The notes under the pieces: generated by a model
Seen by the model: the letters and a program-made list of their open reading frames with translations, nothing else
What the model was told of the DNA's origin: nothing
The model's database searches: none
Assembly (NCBI GenBank): GCA_001931905.2
Contig: MSJI02000197.1
Span: 1 to 39,014 of the forward strand
Length of the DNA: 39,014 bases
Reading direction: 5' to 3'
From: Cladosporium sp. IMV 00045
Taxonomy: Eukaryota; Ascomycota; Dothideomycetes; Cladosporiales; Cladosporiaceae
Position numbers and translations under genes: made by a program
In this document: positions 20,212 through 29,889 of the stretch, piece by piece
Layout of the letters: the number at the start of each line of letters is the position of its first letter
How positions within the stretch are numbered: the first letter of the stretch is position 1

Positions 20212-21973
20212 TCACCGTGACGCATCACCATCTTCTCCGTCAACACACCACAATTGCTCTTCTGGTAACGGTTCGCCAACAAAAACATCGTGCTCTCTGT
20301 CCCTCATCATTCTCACGCATTCATCCATAGCGTCGCGATCCGTTTCTAGACGAGCCCAGACTCGGCCAATTTTTGATACCCAGAGCGCCTTGCCACGGCC
20401 AAGCTTGCCCTTCAACCTAACGAGCAGACCGAGTTTCTCTTTCTCTCCAATCTTGTCGAACCTATTGGTGCTCAAGATGAGCCCTAGCTGTGGCTTTACA
20501 GATTGGTCAACATGAGGTTGCGAACTGCTTGGCTGTGGCTGTGATGCTGGGCTGTTCCCAGTACTGGACTTTGCGTCGTCATCAGGATCAGACACGGAGG
20601 TGTCATCGGATTCCATGGTCACATGGTACCATTGCAGAAGATTCTCGTCCAGCGGTACAGAGAACTCTTTCAATAGCTCGTTGGAATCTCCAGAGCAAGG
20701 TAGCAGCGCACCGGGATAGGTCACGAACAGGCCATGTTTCCCAAGGAACGAGTCGAAAACATTCTCGATCAACGGATTGGCTTCGTGTTGTGGTCGCTTG
20801 CTCAGCCAGGATCTCGGAGCCCACCCGTAGCCTTTTTTGTCGGTGACTTCCGCGTCTCGCAGCGGAGGGCCGGGGAGAAAGATAATTCCAGGCGGTATTC
20901 CCAGACCCGGCGTAGAGTCGAGCATATCTAGAAAATCGATCATTCTTTCAGACTCAACTTGGTCTGCAGATCCATCTATGATCTTCAGTAGATGCACTGC
21001 ATCGAGGTTCATCACCAGAGGCCGTATACATGGGATGGTAGGGCAGATGAGCGACCAACCAAGCAATACCTGCAAACAGATCTCGAGACCAACCAACCCG
21101 GTGCCGTCGGGACTCTGGTTCACCGAAGAGATGTATGACCACAGCATGACAATCGATGTGACAAGATTCCTGCATCCTGTCAGCTAAACAACATCAATAA
21201 ATATCAAGGCTGCGCGACACATACAACAATGGAAACGAGAACGCTGCAAGAATGCTACGCTTTTTGCGTGAAGGTGTTTGAAGCACCTTGAACAGATGTA
21301 TTGGCAAAATCGCAGGTATGGTCGTCTGAACTGCGAACAATATCACAGCGATGGTCCATCGTACTACCTGAGACCATGATTAGCCGAGGTTCAATTCCCA
21401 TTGATTGTCAATGAGGCAATACTCCGTGACGACAAGAGGCGCGCGTGCCTGTATTCATGGTGTTTTCGGGAGAGCACTTAGCACATATACATGTGATCGC
21501 AATGATGCTAGCACCACAACAAACTGCTATTGCGACCAAAAATACACGCTTCTCGCGGCTTATGGTACGGTCTCTCGCAATTGTACGATTTGTGAGCAAG
21601 ACGCCACTCCCTGCGCCGCAACAAGGATAACATTACTCGCGAGGACGGTCTGGATCATCATCAGCTTTTGACAATCGACATAATTCAATGGACGATACGG
21701 GCTACCTTTCCAGCCGAGTTGTACTCTGCCATGCCAATGTGGTCGGCAGCTATTCCAGCGCCACGAGTGAGGCCAACATATTGGGAAATCCAGCTAGCAG
21801 CAGCGAACACCTGGATGAAGAGTTAGCATGCTGTCTACGTGCGGGCACCCAGGATCAATCATTCGGCATACATAGGCTATACTGAGCGCGATATCTGAAC
21901 CTGAGAATTGGCGGCGAATGATCCATCGGCCGGCGAATACTAATAATGAGAAGAGCATCGACAAGGTCGTCAT
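20212..21973 (-). pseudogene. Rhodopsin-domain fungal integral membrane protein gene with frameshift
   Basis: Five minus-strand exons: 21973-21872, 21810-21706, 21664-21423, 21367-21225 and 21169-20212. Introns 1, 3 and 4 are canonical (GTATGC, GTATTG, GTATGT donors; GCTAAC, GCTAAT, GCTGAC branches). Intron 2 is only 41 bp, with donor GTAGCC and no good branch, so it is doubtful. The hydrophobic part (MTTLSMLFSLLVFAGRWIIR, SIAYVFAAASWISQYVGLTR, MMIQTVLASNVILVAAQGV, REKRVFLVAIAVCCGASIIA, RWTIAVILFAVQTTIPAILP, FPLLNLVTSIVMLWSYISS, EICLQVLLGWSLICPTIPCI) gives about seven membrane segments, ending with the IPCIRPLV motif typical of the fungal rhodopsin-domain family (Pth11-related, receptor-like). 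A long soluble tail follows. One base is missing around 21563-21564; adding one gives 516 residues in frame. The function of such proteins is mostly unknown. Confidence 0.68.
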
Positions 21974-22982
21974 CACTCAAAGACCTGGCTGCTTATCCCA
22001 TGGTTCTGGGGTAGTAAACCTATATGCGTCGTGCGGCATATCAAGAGTCTGGCGATATCAAAATGCGCTGAGAAAGGTGGAAGGTCGAAAGCGTTAGTCT
22101 TTGCAAGTGGTATTCTGGGTCTCGGTCGTATTGAATGTTGGCACACGACTACTAAGGCAATGCCTTCTCCCTCTAAGAACCATCAACACAACCGTTCCCT
22201 ACCGGCCTCGCCGGCTCAGCACGACATATGCTGAAAGAGACTATCATTTTCTCGTGGCGAGTCGCCGACAGGGAGGGAGGTGATTTGTCCGTGTTGGGAT
22301 GTTGATACATGTTCTGGCTATCCTCGACAGCCATTGGTTGGTAGTCGCCCAGCCTAGCCGTTGCAATGTCACAAAGAGTAGAAGAGGTACGGAGATAGAG
22401 CCAGATCCATTACTGCCCTGAAGCTTGAATGTCCTTCGATACGCCGCACGCGTGGCAGCGTTCCCGAGCGATGAAGTGACCAATAGCGGCACATGGTGTG
22501 GGTCCGGAAAGGATTCCCCGCGATGTGCCGATGTCTTATGCTTGTCATCTCATGTCACGGCGCGATGTTTGGCGTCTTGTTTTCTCCTCGATAAACATGG
22601 CACCTTGCTGCTTACAACCCTGCAGACTACATGTTATCACATCATTGTCTTCAACACTTAGTGTCATGCTGCAGTGCCAATACTGGCAGTCCACGCTAAT
22701 GGCAAAACCCCCAACGCTCCATATCCTCAAGGGCCTAACAGATACACGGACGAGACGAAATACCTGATCTGTGTAGTCACCAAGCCTGCAGCAAGGTCGA
22801 TCATCTGCTTGGTAGGAGGAGAGCAATTAATATGTCGCATAGTCGTTTCTGCAGGTCGTCATCTCGGCTATGTTGCGAGGGGCCAACCCATGCTGTCTCG
22901 CTAAATCTTCAGAGCTCATGTACTTGCTCATTATTATTTTACCTGCCAATCTACCACTGATACACAATACACCTCTAAAAGA
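21974..22982. other. Divergent 1 kb intergenic region between two damaged genes
   Basis: Lies between the starts of the rhodopsin-domain gene (-) and the permease gene (+). Short open frames occur on both strands (60-93 codons), none with a recognised domain or consistent splice sites. It could hide decayed coding sequence, but I cannot support any. Confidence 0.4.
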
Positions 22983-24863
22983 ATGGACTTCCAAGGGTCC
23001 ATTACAAGCGCAAGCCGAGATCGCAACCATGGCACATACAACCCGAGCAATACAGAAGGAAGCAATGCTCTTGGCTTGGACGAACGAGACATGCGGCGGA
23101 TGGGGAAAGTTCAGGAGCTACGAGTAGGGCCATGACAGACATACGGGCCCAACAACGCAGCTGGACTGACGAATTCCAGCGATATTTCGGTCCCTGGGCG
23201 ACCATAGGCTCCTCCTCTATCCTTGGATGTGCCTGGCAATATGTCTTGATCACTATGATATTTTCGCTACCCAATGGCGGTCCCGCAGGCGCAGTCTATA
23301 TGTATTTCACATGCTGTGTGGGTCTGATGCTCGCAACGCTCTCTCTGGCCGAGATGGCCTCTATATAAGTACCAGAGACCTCGCACAAGCCATGGTTTTG
23401 CTGACACCGCGTCAGGGCGCCTTCGGCCGGTGGACAATACCACTGGATTAGCGAGCTCGCCCCACGGGATGTCCAAATGTTGCTCAGCTATACCGTTGGA
23501 TGGCTTACGGTCTTTGGATGGCAGGTGGGTCTTGCATCAGTGTCATATGCAGCAGCTCTCCAAATTCAAAGCTTGGTCATACTCGTCAATCCCGGCACGA
23601 ACATCGAGGGATGGCAAATAGCGCTCATGACGTTAGCTATTGCATTGATCGCGGTATCTTTCAATACGATCCTGATCAGCAAACTTCCGACCTTCGAGTT
23701 TGTAGTCCTGGTCGCACGTGAGTAGCAGCGTGGAGATAGCGCAGCTCTACAAAAGCTGACAAAGGGCAGATATCGCAGCCTACCTTGCTTTCGCTGTCGT
23801 CCTGCTGTTCATGGGACCGCAGTCTTCTAGAGCAGAGGTCTTCGACAATTGGCACAATGAGAACGGATGGGAGACTTTGTCGGTCGCCGTTTTGGTCGGT
23901 ATGTGAACGCGACTAAACGTTATCTTTCCCTCACGACTTATCACTCCTTAGGAATCATCGCTCCCGTGACCAGTCTCACCAGTGCCGACAGTATCTGTCA
24001 CATAGCTGAAGAGCTCGAAGATACCGCTAAATGGCTCCCACATTGCATGGTCGGCGCCGCTTCGCTCAACTTCACTATCAGCTTTCTGTTACTTCTCATC
24101 ATACTATTCAGGGCGGGAGATATCGCAGAAGCCATCGCCTCGCCGACCGGTCAACCCTACATCGCAATTTTGCTTAATGCCACTCGCAGTACTGCGGGCA
24201 CCGCTGTCATGGTCGCATACATCGTTTGTGCATTGATTTTCTGCGCGACAAACATGGTAACCACGAGTAGTCGGCAGCTCTATGCGTTCGCAAGAGACAA
24301 CGGGTTGCCTTTCTCTCCGTGGCTGGCTAAGGTGTCGCCAACAAGAAGAATTCCTACTAACGCGATTATCTGCACGGCATGCTTCACCCTGATTCTTTCG
24401 GCCGTCTTAGCTGGCTCACCACTAGCTTTTAACATCATCGCCTCACTAGGAGCAGCCGCAATTCTTGGTAGCTATGTTGTCTCCATTGGGACCATCACCT
24501 ATCGACGCATCAAAGGCTACAAGATGCTGCAGACCCAATTTTCGCTCGGCCGGTTTGCACTACCGGTCAATATTCTGGCACTAGCGTTCGTTACATTTGC
24601 TTGGGTTTTGGTATCCGTCATTCAGCCAACTCAGCTAAGAAGTGATGATAACTAACAAGCACTCTCAGGCATTCTTTCCATCCGCGCCTCAGCCGACACC
24701 GGAAGATATGAATTGGTCAAGTCTCATATTTGGAATTGTCCTAATCTTCAGTCTGATATTCTATTTCATTAACAAGAGACACGAGTATCACGGTCCCGTG
24801 GCTTCAGTCCAGGACGCGCAAGAGTTGGACCCAGCCATTGACACGGACCACTTCACTAAGTAA
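22983..24863 (+). pseudogene. APC-family amino-acid/choline permease gene with lost splice donor
   Basis: Six exons, 22983-23123, 23180-23364, 23416-23717, 23770-23898, 23952-24610 and 24669-24863, give a 536-codon frame, the normal length of fungal APC permeases of the GABA/choline type (Uga4, Hnm1 relatives). The N-terminus contains LGLDERDMRRMGKVQELR. Later come SLPNGGPAGAVYMYF, SLAEMAS, the conserved APSAGGQYHWISELAP, and LTSADSICHIAEELEDTAK, then RQLYAFARDNGLPFSPWL, all hallmarks of the family; about 12 membrane segments are expected. These carriers import amino acids, GABA or choline through the plasma membrane. Five introns have good acceptors and branches, but the second donor (23365) reads ATAAGT where GTAAGT is required. 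Unspliced mRNA meets TAA at 23366-23368. All other exons are intact. Confidence 0.8.
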
Positions 24864-25105
24864 AGAGTATTGAATCGAGCCATCATGTCACATTGCGCTG
24901 CCCAATCTTCGACCGAATGCAAGACAAATGTCTGTACAGGTATGCAGCTATATATACAATCAAATGTGACACCAATAACCCTGCTGATGCAATTCATAGG
25001 AGGTCGATCTTGACGAGGATAAGGGTGTGGATGGCGAATTCGTTCAGTTTGGGATAGAGCTTTGCCTACCATGAGTATATCATTGAACAATCTCGTTGAA
25101 GAAGC

Positions 25106-25224
25106 ACATACGACCATAGGTCAGTGAAAACTGGGCATCCCGTCCGCTCTGCCATACATAAGCACTGAACCGGGCGACTAGTACTAGAGTGGGTGACCAT
25201 CTGGGAATCCCGCCTGTTGTATGT
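25106..25224 (+). rRNA. 5S ribosomal RNA
   Basis: About 119 nt, beginning ACATACGACCATAGG and ending GTTGTATGT. The ends pair over nine bases (ACATACGAC with GTTGTATGT), forming helix I. Internal landmarks of fungal 5S are present: GGGCATCCCGTCCGCTC, ATAAGCACTGAACCGG, TAGTACTAGAGTGGGTGACCA and GGGAATCCC. Solitary 5S copies scattered among protein genes are normal in filamentous ascomycetes, which lack 5S in the rDNA repeat. RNA polymerase III would use the internal promoter. Some positions differ from the commonest mould type, but the pairing in helix I is kept, so it may well be functional. Confidence 0.93.
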
Positions 25225-25228
25225 TTTT
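25224..25228 (+). terminator. Pol III T-run terminator of the 5S gene
   Basis: Five T residues begin at the last base of the 5S gene, the usual RNA polymerase III termination signal. A second run of five Ts occurs about ten bases further on. Confidence 0.75.
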
Positions 25229-25517
25229 GCCCATTGTTTTTGCCTTTTTGACAGTCATGAATACTTTCTAGCGCTGCACAGCAAGTCTCCCTACTGATAT
25301 GTTATACTGGCTAGCTAAGAGATGAGGTTACCGAGATAGCAAAGTGGATTCAAAGCGAACCGGATCCGACTTTTCGGCATCTGACGATCACTCCGAATCT
25401 GGAACAGTGTACACCGAAAAGTCAGACAGCATCACGCATTTTAGTAAATCCAGACGACCAGATTATTACGAACGAACGAACTCTAGTCCAACGAAACTCC
25501 ATCTCACCGTACGCTGA

Positions 25518-26613
25518 TTACTCTGCCTTTGTGCTGTCTTCGTGCATCTCGTCCGCCCGAGCCGTACTGAATGTCACCCCACCCAAAACCTTCCCAGTAG
25601 CCAAGTGATAAATCGTAAAAAACCAGTTTCCGAAATAGACAATGAGTAACGCCAACAAGAATATCGAGGACAGTGCTCGAAACGTCGGCGAATCCATGAC
25701 CATGGATAACGAAATCCATGCAGTGTTGACTGTTGCAACGGGGAAGATGGTGCCCCACCATAGCATCGAATATTTGAGTTGACGCTTGAACGCTCCGTCG
25801 AAGACAGCGCTCAGCGCGAAGAGCAGGAAGAAGATGGCTAGACCGAGCATGAGTAGGGCGACCCAAACACCGATGATAGAGAAGACCGAACCGCCCATGC
25901 TAGTTAACAAGGTGCCTTTGCCGTATCCTGCAAAGTGCATGCTTGCGGCAGAGCCGAGGAAAAGCGCTGCTGCTGCTGCTTGCCCCAAGGGTCCGACGAG
26001 AAGAAAAAGCGTAGGATATTGCTCTGGAGGCGGCATGCCAGCGTCGATCAGTCGAATCGTAAACGCGGCAAAGACCAGAATCGCGGCGAGGAGACCGATT
26101 CCTAGCAACATATAGGACGTGATTATCACCGGTACCGCAAGTCGGTCGCTTATCTGGGCGGACTGGCTCGAAACGATACCACCAACCAGGGCGTTAGTGG
26201 TCGTGCCGACGTATCTGTGAGCGGTCAGGATAGCACACAGTGATTTGCTAGGCCGCGAGCTTACGGTATGACCAAAGCTGGCGCAAGGTCGGAGATTTTC
26301 GTCACGGTGTGTTTTGCAACCAGAAAGTAAACCATGACAGCGATTCCCACCATCACCGCAGTGCCAATCCACCACATCACAAATGCCACTATCGTGAATG
26401 CGTGAGATCCCCAACTGGCTTCGCTAACCGTCAGGCTGACCTGTCAATTCGGTTAGCGACGAAACGAGACAAGAACAGAATCTGGGTGATGAACCTGAGC
26501 GACCAGAGTGAAATTCACTTCCCGGGTCGCTAACACCTGGTTGTGGTCGCGATGAGGAAGGAGATGGAGCAGAAGGTAGATTCGATTCTGAGGATGAAGT
26601 CAGAGTGCCCTCG
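25518..26613 (-). pseudogene. TDT-family transporter (Ssu1/Mae1-like), 5' end damaged
   Basis: Well supported minus-strand exons are 26440-26265 and 26214-25518, joined across a 50-bp intron (donor GTAAGC, branch CTGAC, acceptor CACAG). They encode WGSHAFTIVAFVMWWIG, APALVIPYVGTTTNALVGG, LLVGPLGQAAAAALFLGSA, GVWVALLMLGLAIFFLLFAL and MLWWGTIFPVATVNTAWIS, repeated membrane segments in the order of tellurite-resistance/dicarboxylate transporters, closest in pattern to sulfite efflux protein Ssu1. Upstream, a plausible exon 26613-26495 (RGHSDFILRIESTFCS...VNFTLVAQ) is usable only if one base is missing near 26537, and the first two or three membrane segments are not found. A start-like MPARSDSQPSDEHAGG at 26755 lies only ~140 bases away. 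I therefore read the gene as 5'-damaged or truncated; an undetected distant exon is the alternative. Confidence 0.6.
26421..26459. repeat. Perfect 10-bp inverted repeat
   Basis: TCGCTAACCG at 26421-26430 is mirrored by CGGTTAGCGA at 26450-26459 with a 19-base loop. A third TCGCTAAC stands at 26526-26533. It overlaps an exon-intron border of the TDT transporter remnant and supplies the GCTAAC branch point on the minus strand. Confidence 0.7.
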
Positions 26614-27160
26614 CTACCTGCACTCGTACCGATAGACTGTACCTCATTGAGTGAGCATGCGGTGCTGGTGGAAACGACGAGGCTGGGGATATGTCTGAAG
26701 TATTAGGTCCTCCAGCATGCTCATCGCTTGGCTGCGAGTCGCTTCTCGCGGGCATGGCCGACAAACGATTTCAGATAACTTGAATGATATGTCTGATCAG
26801 CGGGTGAATTGTTGCGAAGTGTTGGCAACGTGAAGATGGTGTGGGATATCAGCTGTTAAGTATTTGCACGTCGCATCAGGCTGGCAAGCCTCAGGTAACA
26901 GGACTAAAGGTACCAAGGCTATCTATAGCCCATGTTCAGCCGACCTCTGCCTGTAAAAGAAATGTCGATTGTTGGGGCGTTATTTTGTGAGAGTGGACTA
27001 AGGCAGTGACCGGGATATCGCGACATTGCACTCTGGTGCAAAATTTATTGGTGACCGTCTCTGCTCCCAACGTCACCCCTCCAGGGGAACCGGACCGTAG
27101 TTTGCCGATTGTCAGATGACGCCAGGTCTATCAGACTCAATGCATGTTTTACTACCGCCT
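26614..27160. other. Intergenic / decayed 5' region of the TDT gene
   Basis: Apart from the start-like frame at 26755 there is no supported coding sequence. It ends at the stop of the C2H2 factor gene and marks the right border of the damaged block. Confidence 0.4.
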
Positions 27161-28991
27161 TCATGTGCGTTCATCGATCCCCAGGAACCTCTCGCGCTCA
27201 ACAAGACACTGTCTGCCCTTTGCAGTCTTGCGTTGATGTTCTAAGAGCCCATCTTTCCTGCTGAACGCTTTCCCGCAGCCCCATGACATTCCCTTGCCAC
27301 TTTCAGCTCCGCATACGAAGGTCTTTTCGCCGTGTTGTGCCTGCTCGTGTCGAGCTCTGTCGTTTCTCTGTGCGAACCGCTGGTTGCACCCAGAGACCCT
27401 GCATTCGAAGGGTTTCTCCCCAGTATGGGACCGTTGATGATTCTCAAGCGTGGCACGTCTTGTGAAGCTCCGTTGGCAAATTGAGCATATGAATGCTTCT
27501 GTTGACTGCGTTACCGCTCTATTCTGCAAGAAAGTCGACACGGTTGACGTGGGCGAAGATACTCGACAGCCTTGTGTTGGAAGATTCTGAGATACCGATG
27601 TTTCGGTACCAATTCCCCCTGAAGCTGAGTCCGCTTTGTTCGATGCCTTTTCTGGCGCAAAGAGGTTGGCTCCCTTTGGCGAAAGGGGAGCTTGGAAGGC
27701 GATTCTGACCTCCGTGTCCCCTACGTGCTTACTCGGTGGGAGCTCATCTTTCATACACGCGTTTCCAAGCGTATCCATCCATACACCGCAGACTCCGGCG
27801 TGGCTATGCTTCAAATGCTGCCGAAAGTGGTCTAGGCGGAAGAATTTCTTCTTCTTGTTACATTCGTCGATCTTGTGAATTTGATTCAGATGCTTAGCGC
27901 GTGCCTCCCAATTCGGAGGATTAGCAAACTCTTCGCCACAGTATCCACAGATATCCATATACCGCTCATCTCTGGACTGGTCGAAGGCGTTTTCACAACC
28001 GGTTCGGGCGGCGCAAGACCAGGAGTAGCGACGCAAATGGAGGGCATTTTGGTGACGCTCGGCTTCGTTCTTGTTTTTGAACCTGGTTGGACAGTATGCG
28101 CAAGTGTATTGCTTCTCGGATTCATGTAGCCTGGGTCGTTTCTATGATTAGCAATTTCTCCGAAACCATTTTGAAGGAGATCAAATCTTACCTAAGATCA
28201 TCTTCTGTATCGAATTTCTTGGGACGAGCAGGACAGCACTCGCAGATGTAGAGGCCGTGTAAGTGTGATAGACTGTTCCGACGAGAGATTGAGGTAGTAC
28301 TGGAGGTGCTATCAGATAACCCTAGAGCATCGAATCGGCCCATATATGAACTTGCTGGGGACAGTGATGAATGACAGGACTGTAATCGTGACACAGGCGA
28401 TCCGCGAAATGATGTCTGATCATGTTGACTCCGATTGCGTTTATACACGTCTGTCGCATTTGAGGGAGGATAGCGCTGGTCATCATGAAATTGAGGTGGT
28501 GAAGATGCCCGTCGCTTATTGGTGCTGGCAGCATAACCGTTCAATTGTGGGATATGTTGAAGCGTTTGCCAATTTGAGTCTGGACTGTCTTGTTCATTGT
28601 CCCGACAAGACACTTCGGTTGGATGCCCCGTGTGTTCCGCGTAAAAGATAGAATTTTCACGAAAAGGGGACTCTGGAGGAGGCGGGCCTCTGCTTGCAGA
28701 TCGTACACGGTCTTGATGGGCCCATTCCATGCGTTCGTCTATCATGGATCGCACGCTGTGTGTCGATGACGCTCGACTTCCAGCAGGGCTATGATGAATG
28801 CCCGGTGGCGTGTACGGCAGCCTTTCCGGTGCTCTCACGCGAGACCAGTGGCTTCTGTAAGTGTTGAGCGCTTCCACATCAGAGGGCATGTGATCGGAAA
28901 GTCCAGTAGTGCTAAGAGTATACGGCGGCGTGTACGTGATTCTCTCCGGTGATCTCCCGCGAGTCCAGTTGGGACTCTGGACGGAGTCCAT
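27161..28991 (-). CDS. C2H2 zinc-finger transcription factor-like protein
   Basis: Two minus-strand exons, 28991-28192 and 28130-27161, give 589 residues. The intron 28131-28191 has donor GTAAGA, branch GCTAAT and acceptor CCCAG. The first ATG in frame is at 28991 (MDSVQSPNW). The N-terminal half is disordered and Ser/Pro/Arg-rich, with a duplicated W-[ST]-R-x-R-[AS]-PER-x2-YTPP motif. A cluster of atypical fingers follows (CECCPARPKKF, YTCAYCPTRFKNKNEAERHQ, YSWSCAARTGCENAF, CGYCGEEFANPPNWEARAKH, FRLDHFRQHLKHSH). The C-terminal classical pair is FICSICQRSFTRRATLENHQ then RSHTGEKPFECRVSGCNQRF, plus a last degenerate finger (WGCGKAFSRKDGLLEHQ). Such proteins act as DNA-binding regulators in the nucleus; the target is unknown. 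No lesion seen. Confidence 0.85.
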
Positions 28992-29889
28992 AGTATTGAC
29001 TGAGCAATGGGAAGGTCGCAAGGCTAGCTCGTCTGAGATGCTGCAGCAAACACCTCTTTGCTGATTTGTGACCGCATGTACGAACGGCCGTCGTGAACGA
29101 TTAGATCTCAGGAGAACTTGGCACGTCAAGACGCGAACACATATGTTCAGCCTTGACGAGTAGTTGATTGGGGTCTCGAATCACTGTGCGACAATCGACC
29201 TTCTTTCAATTGTTGGCGCACCAGCTGCCCGTGGGTTCGCGAGGGTGTTGTATTAGAGTCGACGGAATTTTGAGGCAGTGTCGTTAGAGTTGATTTGATA
29301 TGTGTGTCGGTATCAATCGGTCGGGTCCTCTGAAATAAAGGTAGAGCGTAAGCACATCACGAGCTAATCCGGCGTGTATGTTGTGTCGTTTGTCTTCGGG
29401 CGATCCTGATGATGCATCGCCAGAGCATCAAACGGCATGCTTTTAACTGGCAATGCCAAGAATCAGGCAGTGAAGACATCCTCAGATCCAATGCAGGTCC
29501 AACATCGCGGCGGACCGCTACATGATGATGACCACATGAAGGAACGAAGCGAATGAGGGCGAAACAGGAAAATCCGGCAGTGCAAGCAAGCCAGCGCACG
29601 TTGCAGCGGCTGAGAAGCCACGCTTTGCCGCGACAACATCCCCAGACGCAGCCTAAGGTACTATAGTGCTACTTGTACAAGACCCAACTCGCGCCTAGCA
29701 TTTCAGGCAGCGCTCGCTTAAACTGTCGGATGGGCACCTCGAGTTTGACTGATCGCACTCTCAGGTACTTCTAAGATCACTTCAGCGGCTGGATTTCTGT
29801 TCCCAAGTGAGCACGCTTCGTTCGCACTCCGAACACCTGCCAGGGTGGTGACGTGACGATCACCCGTCACTGCACTGTGCTTTGCTTTC
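28992..29889. other. Divergent intergenic region, 0.9 kb
   Basis: Promoter space for the C2H2 factor gene (-) and the kinase-like gene (+). Open frames in it are short and featureless. Confidence 0.5.

Noticed and set aside
21388..21399. GGTTCAATTCCC, resembling a tRNA B box
   Set aside because: No A box or cloverleaf stems around it; it lies in an intron of the rhodopsin-domain gene.
22244..23030. Minus-strand fragments between the rhodopsin-domain and permease genes that might be another decayed membrane protein
   Set aside because: Hydrophobic stretches are short and could not be joined into a coherent protein.
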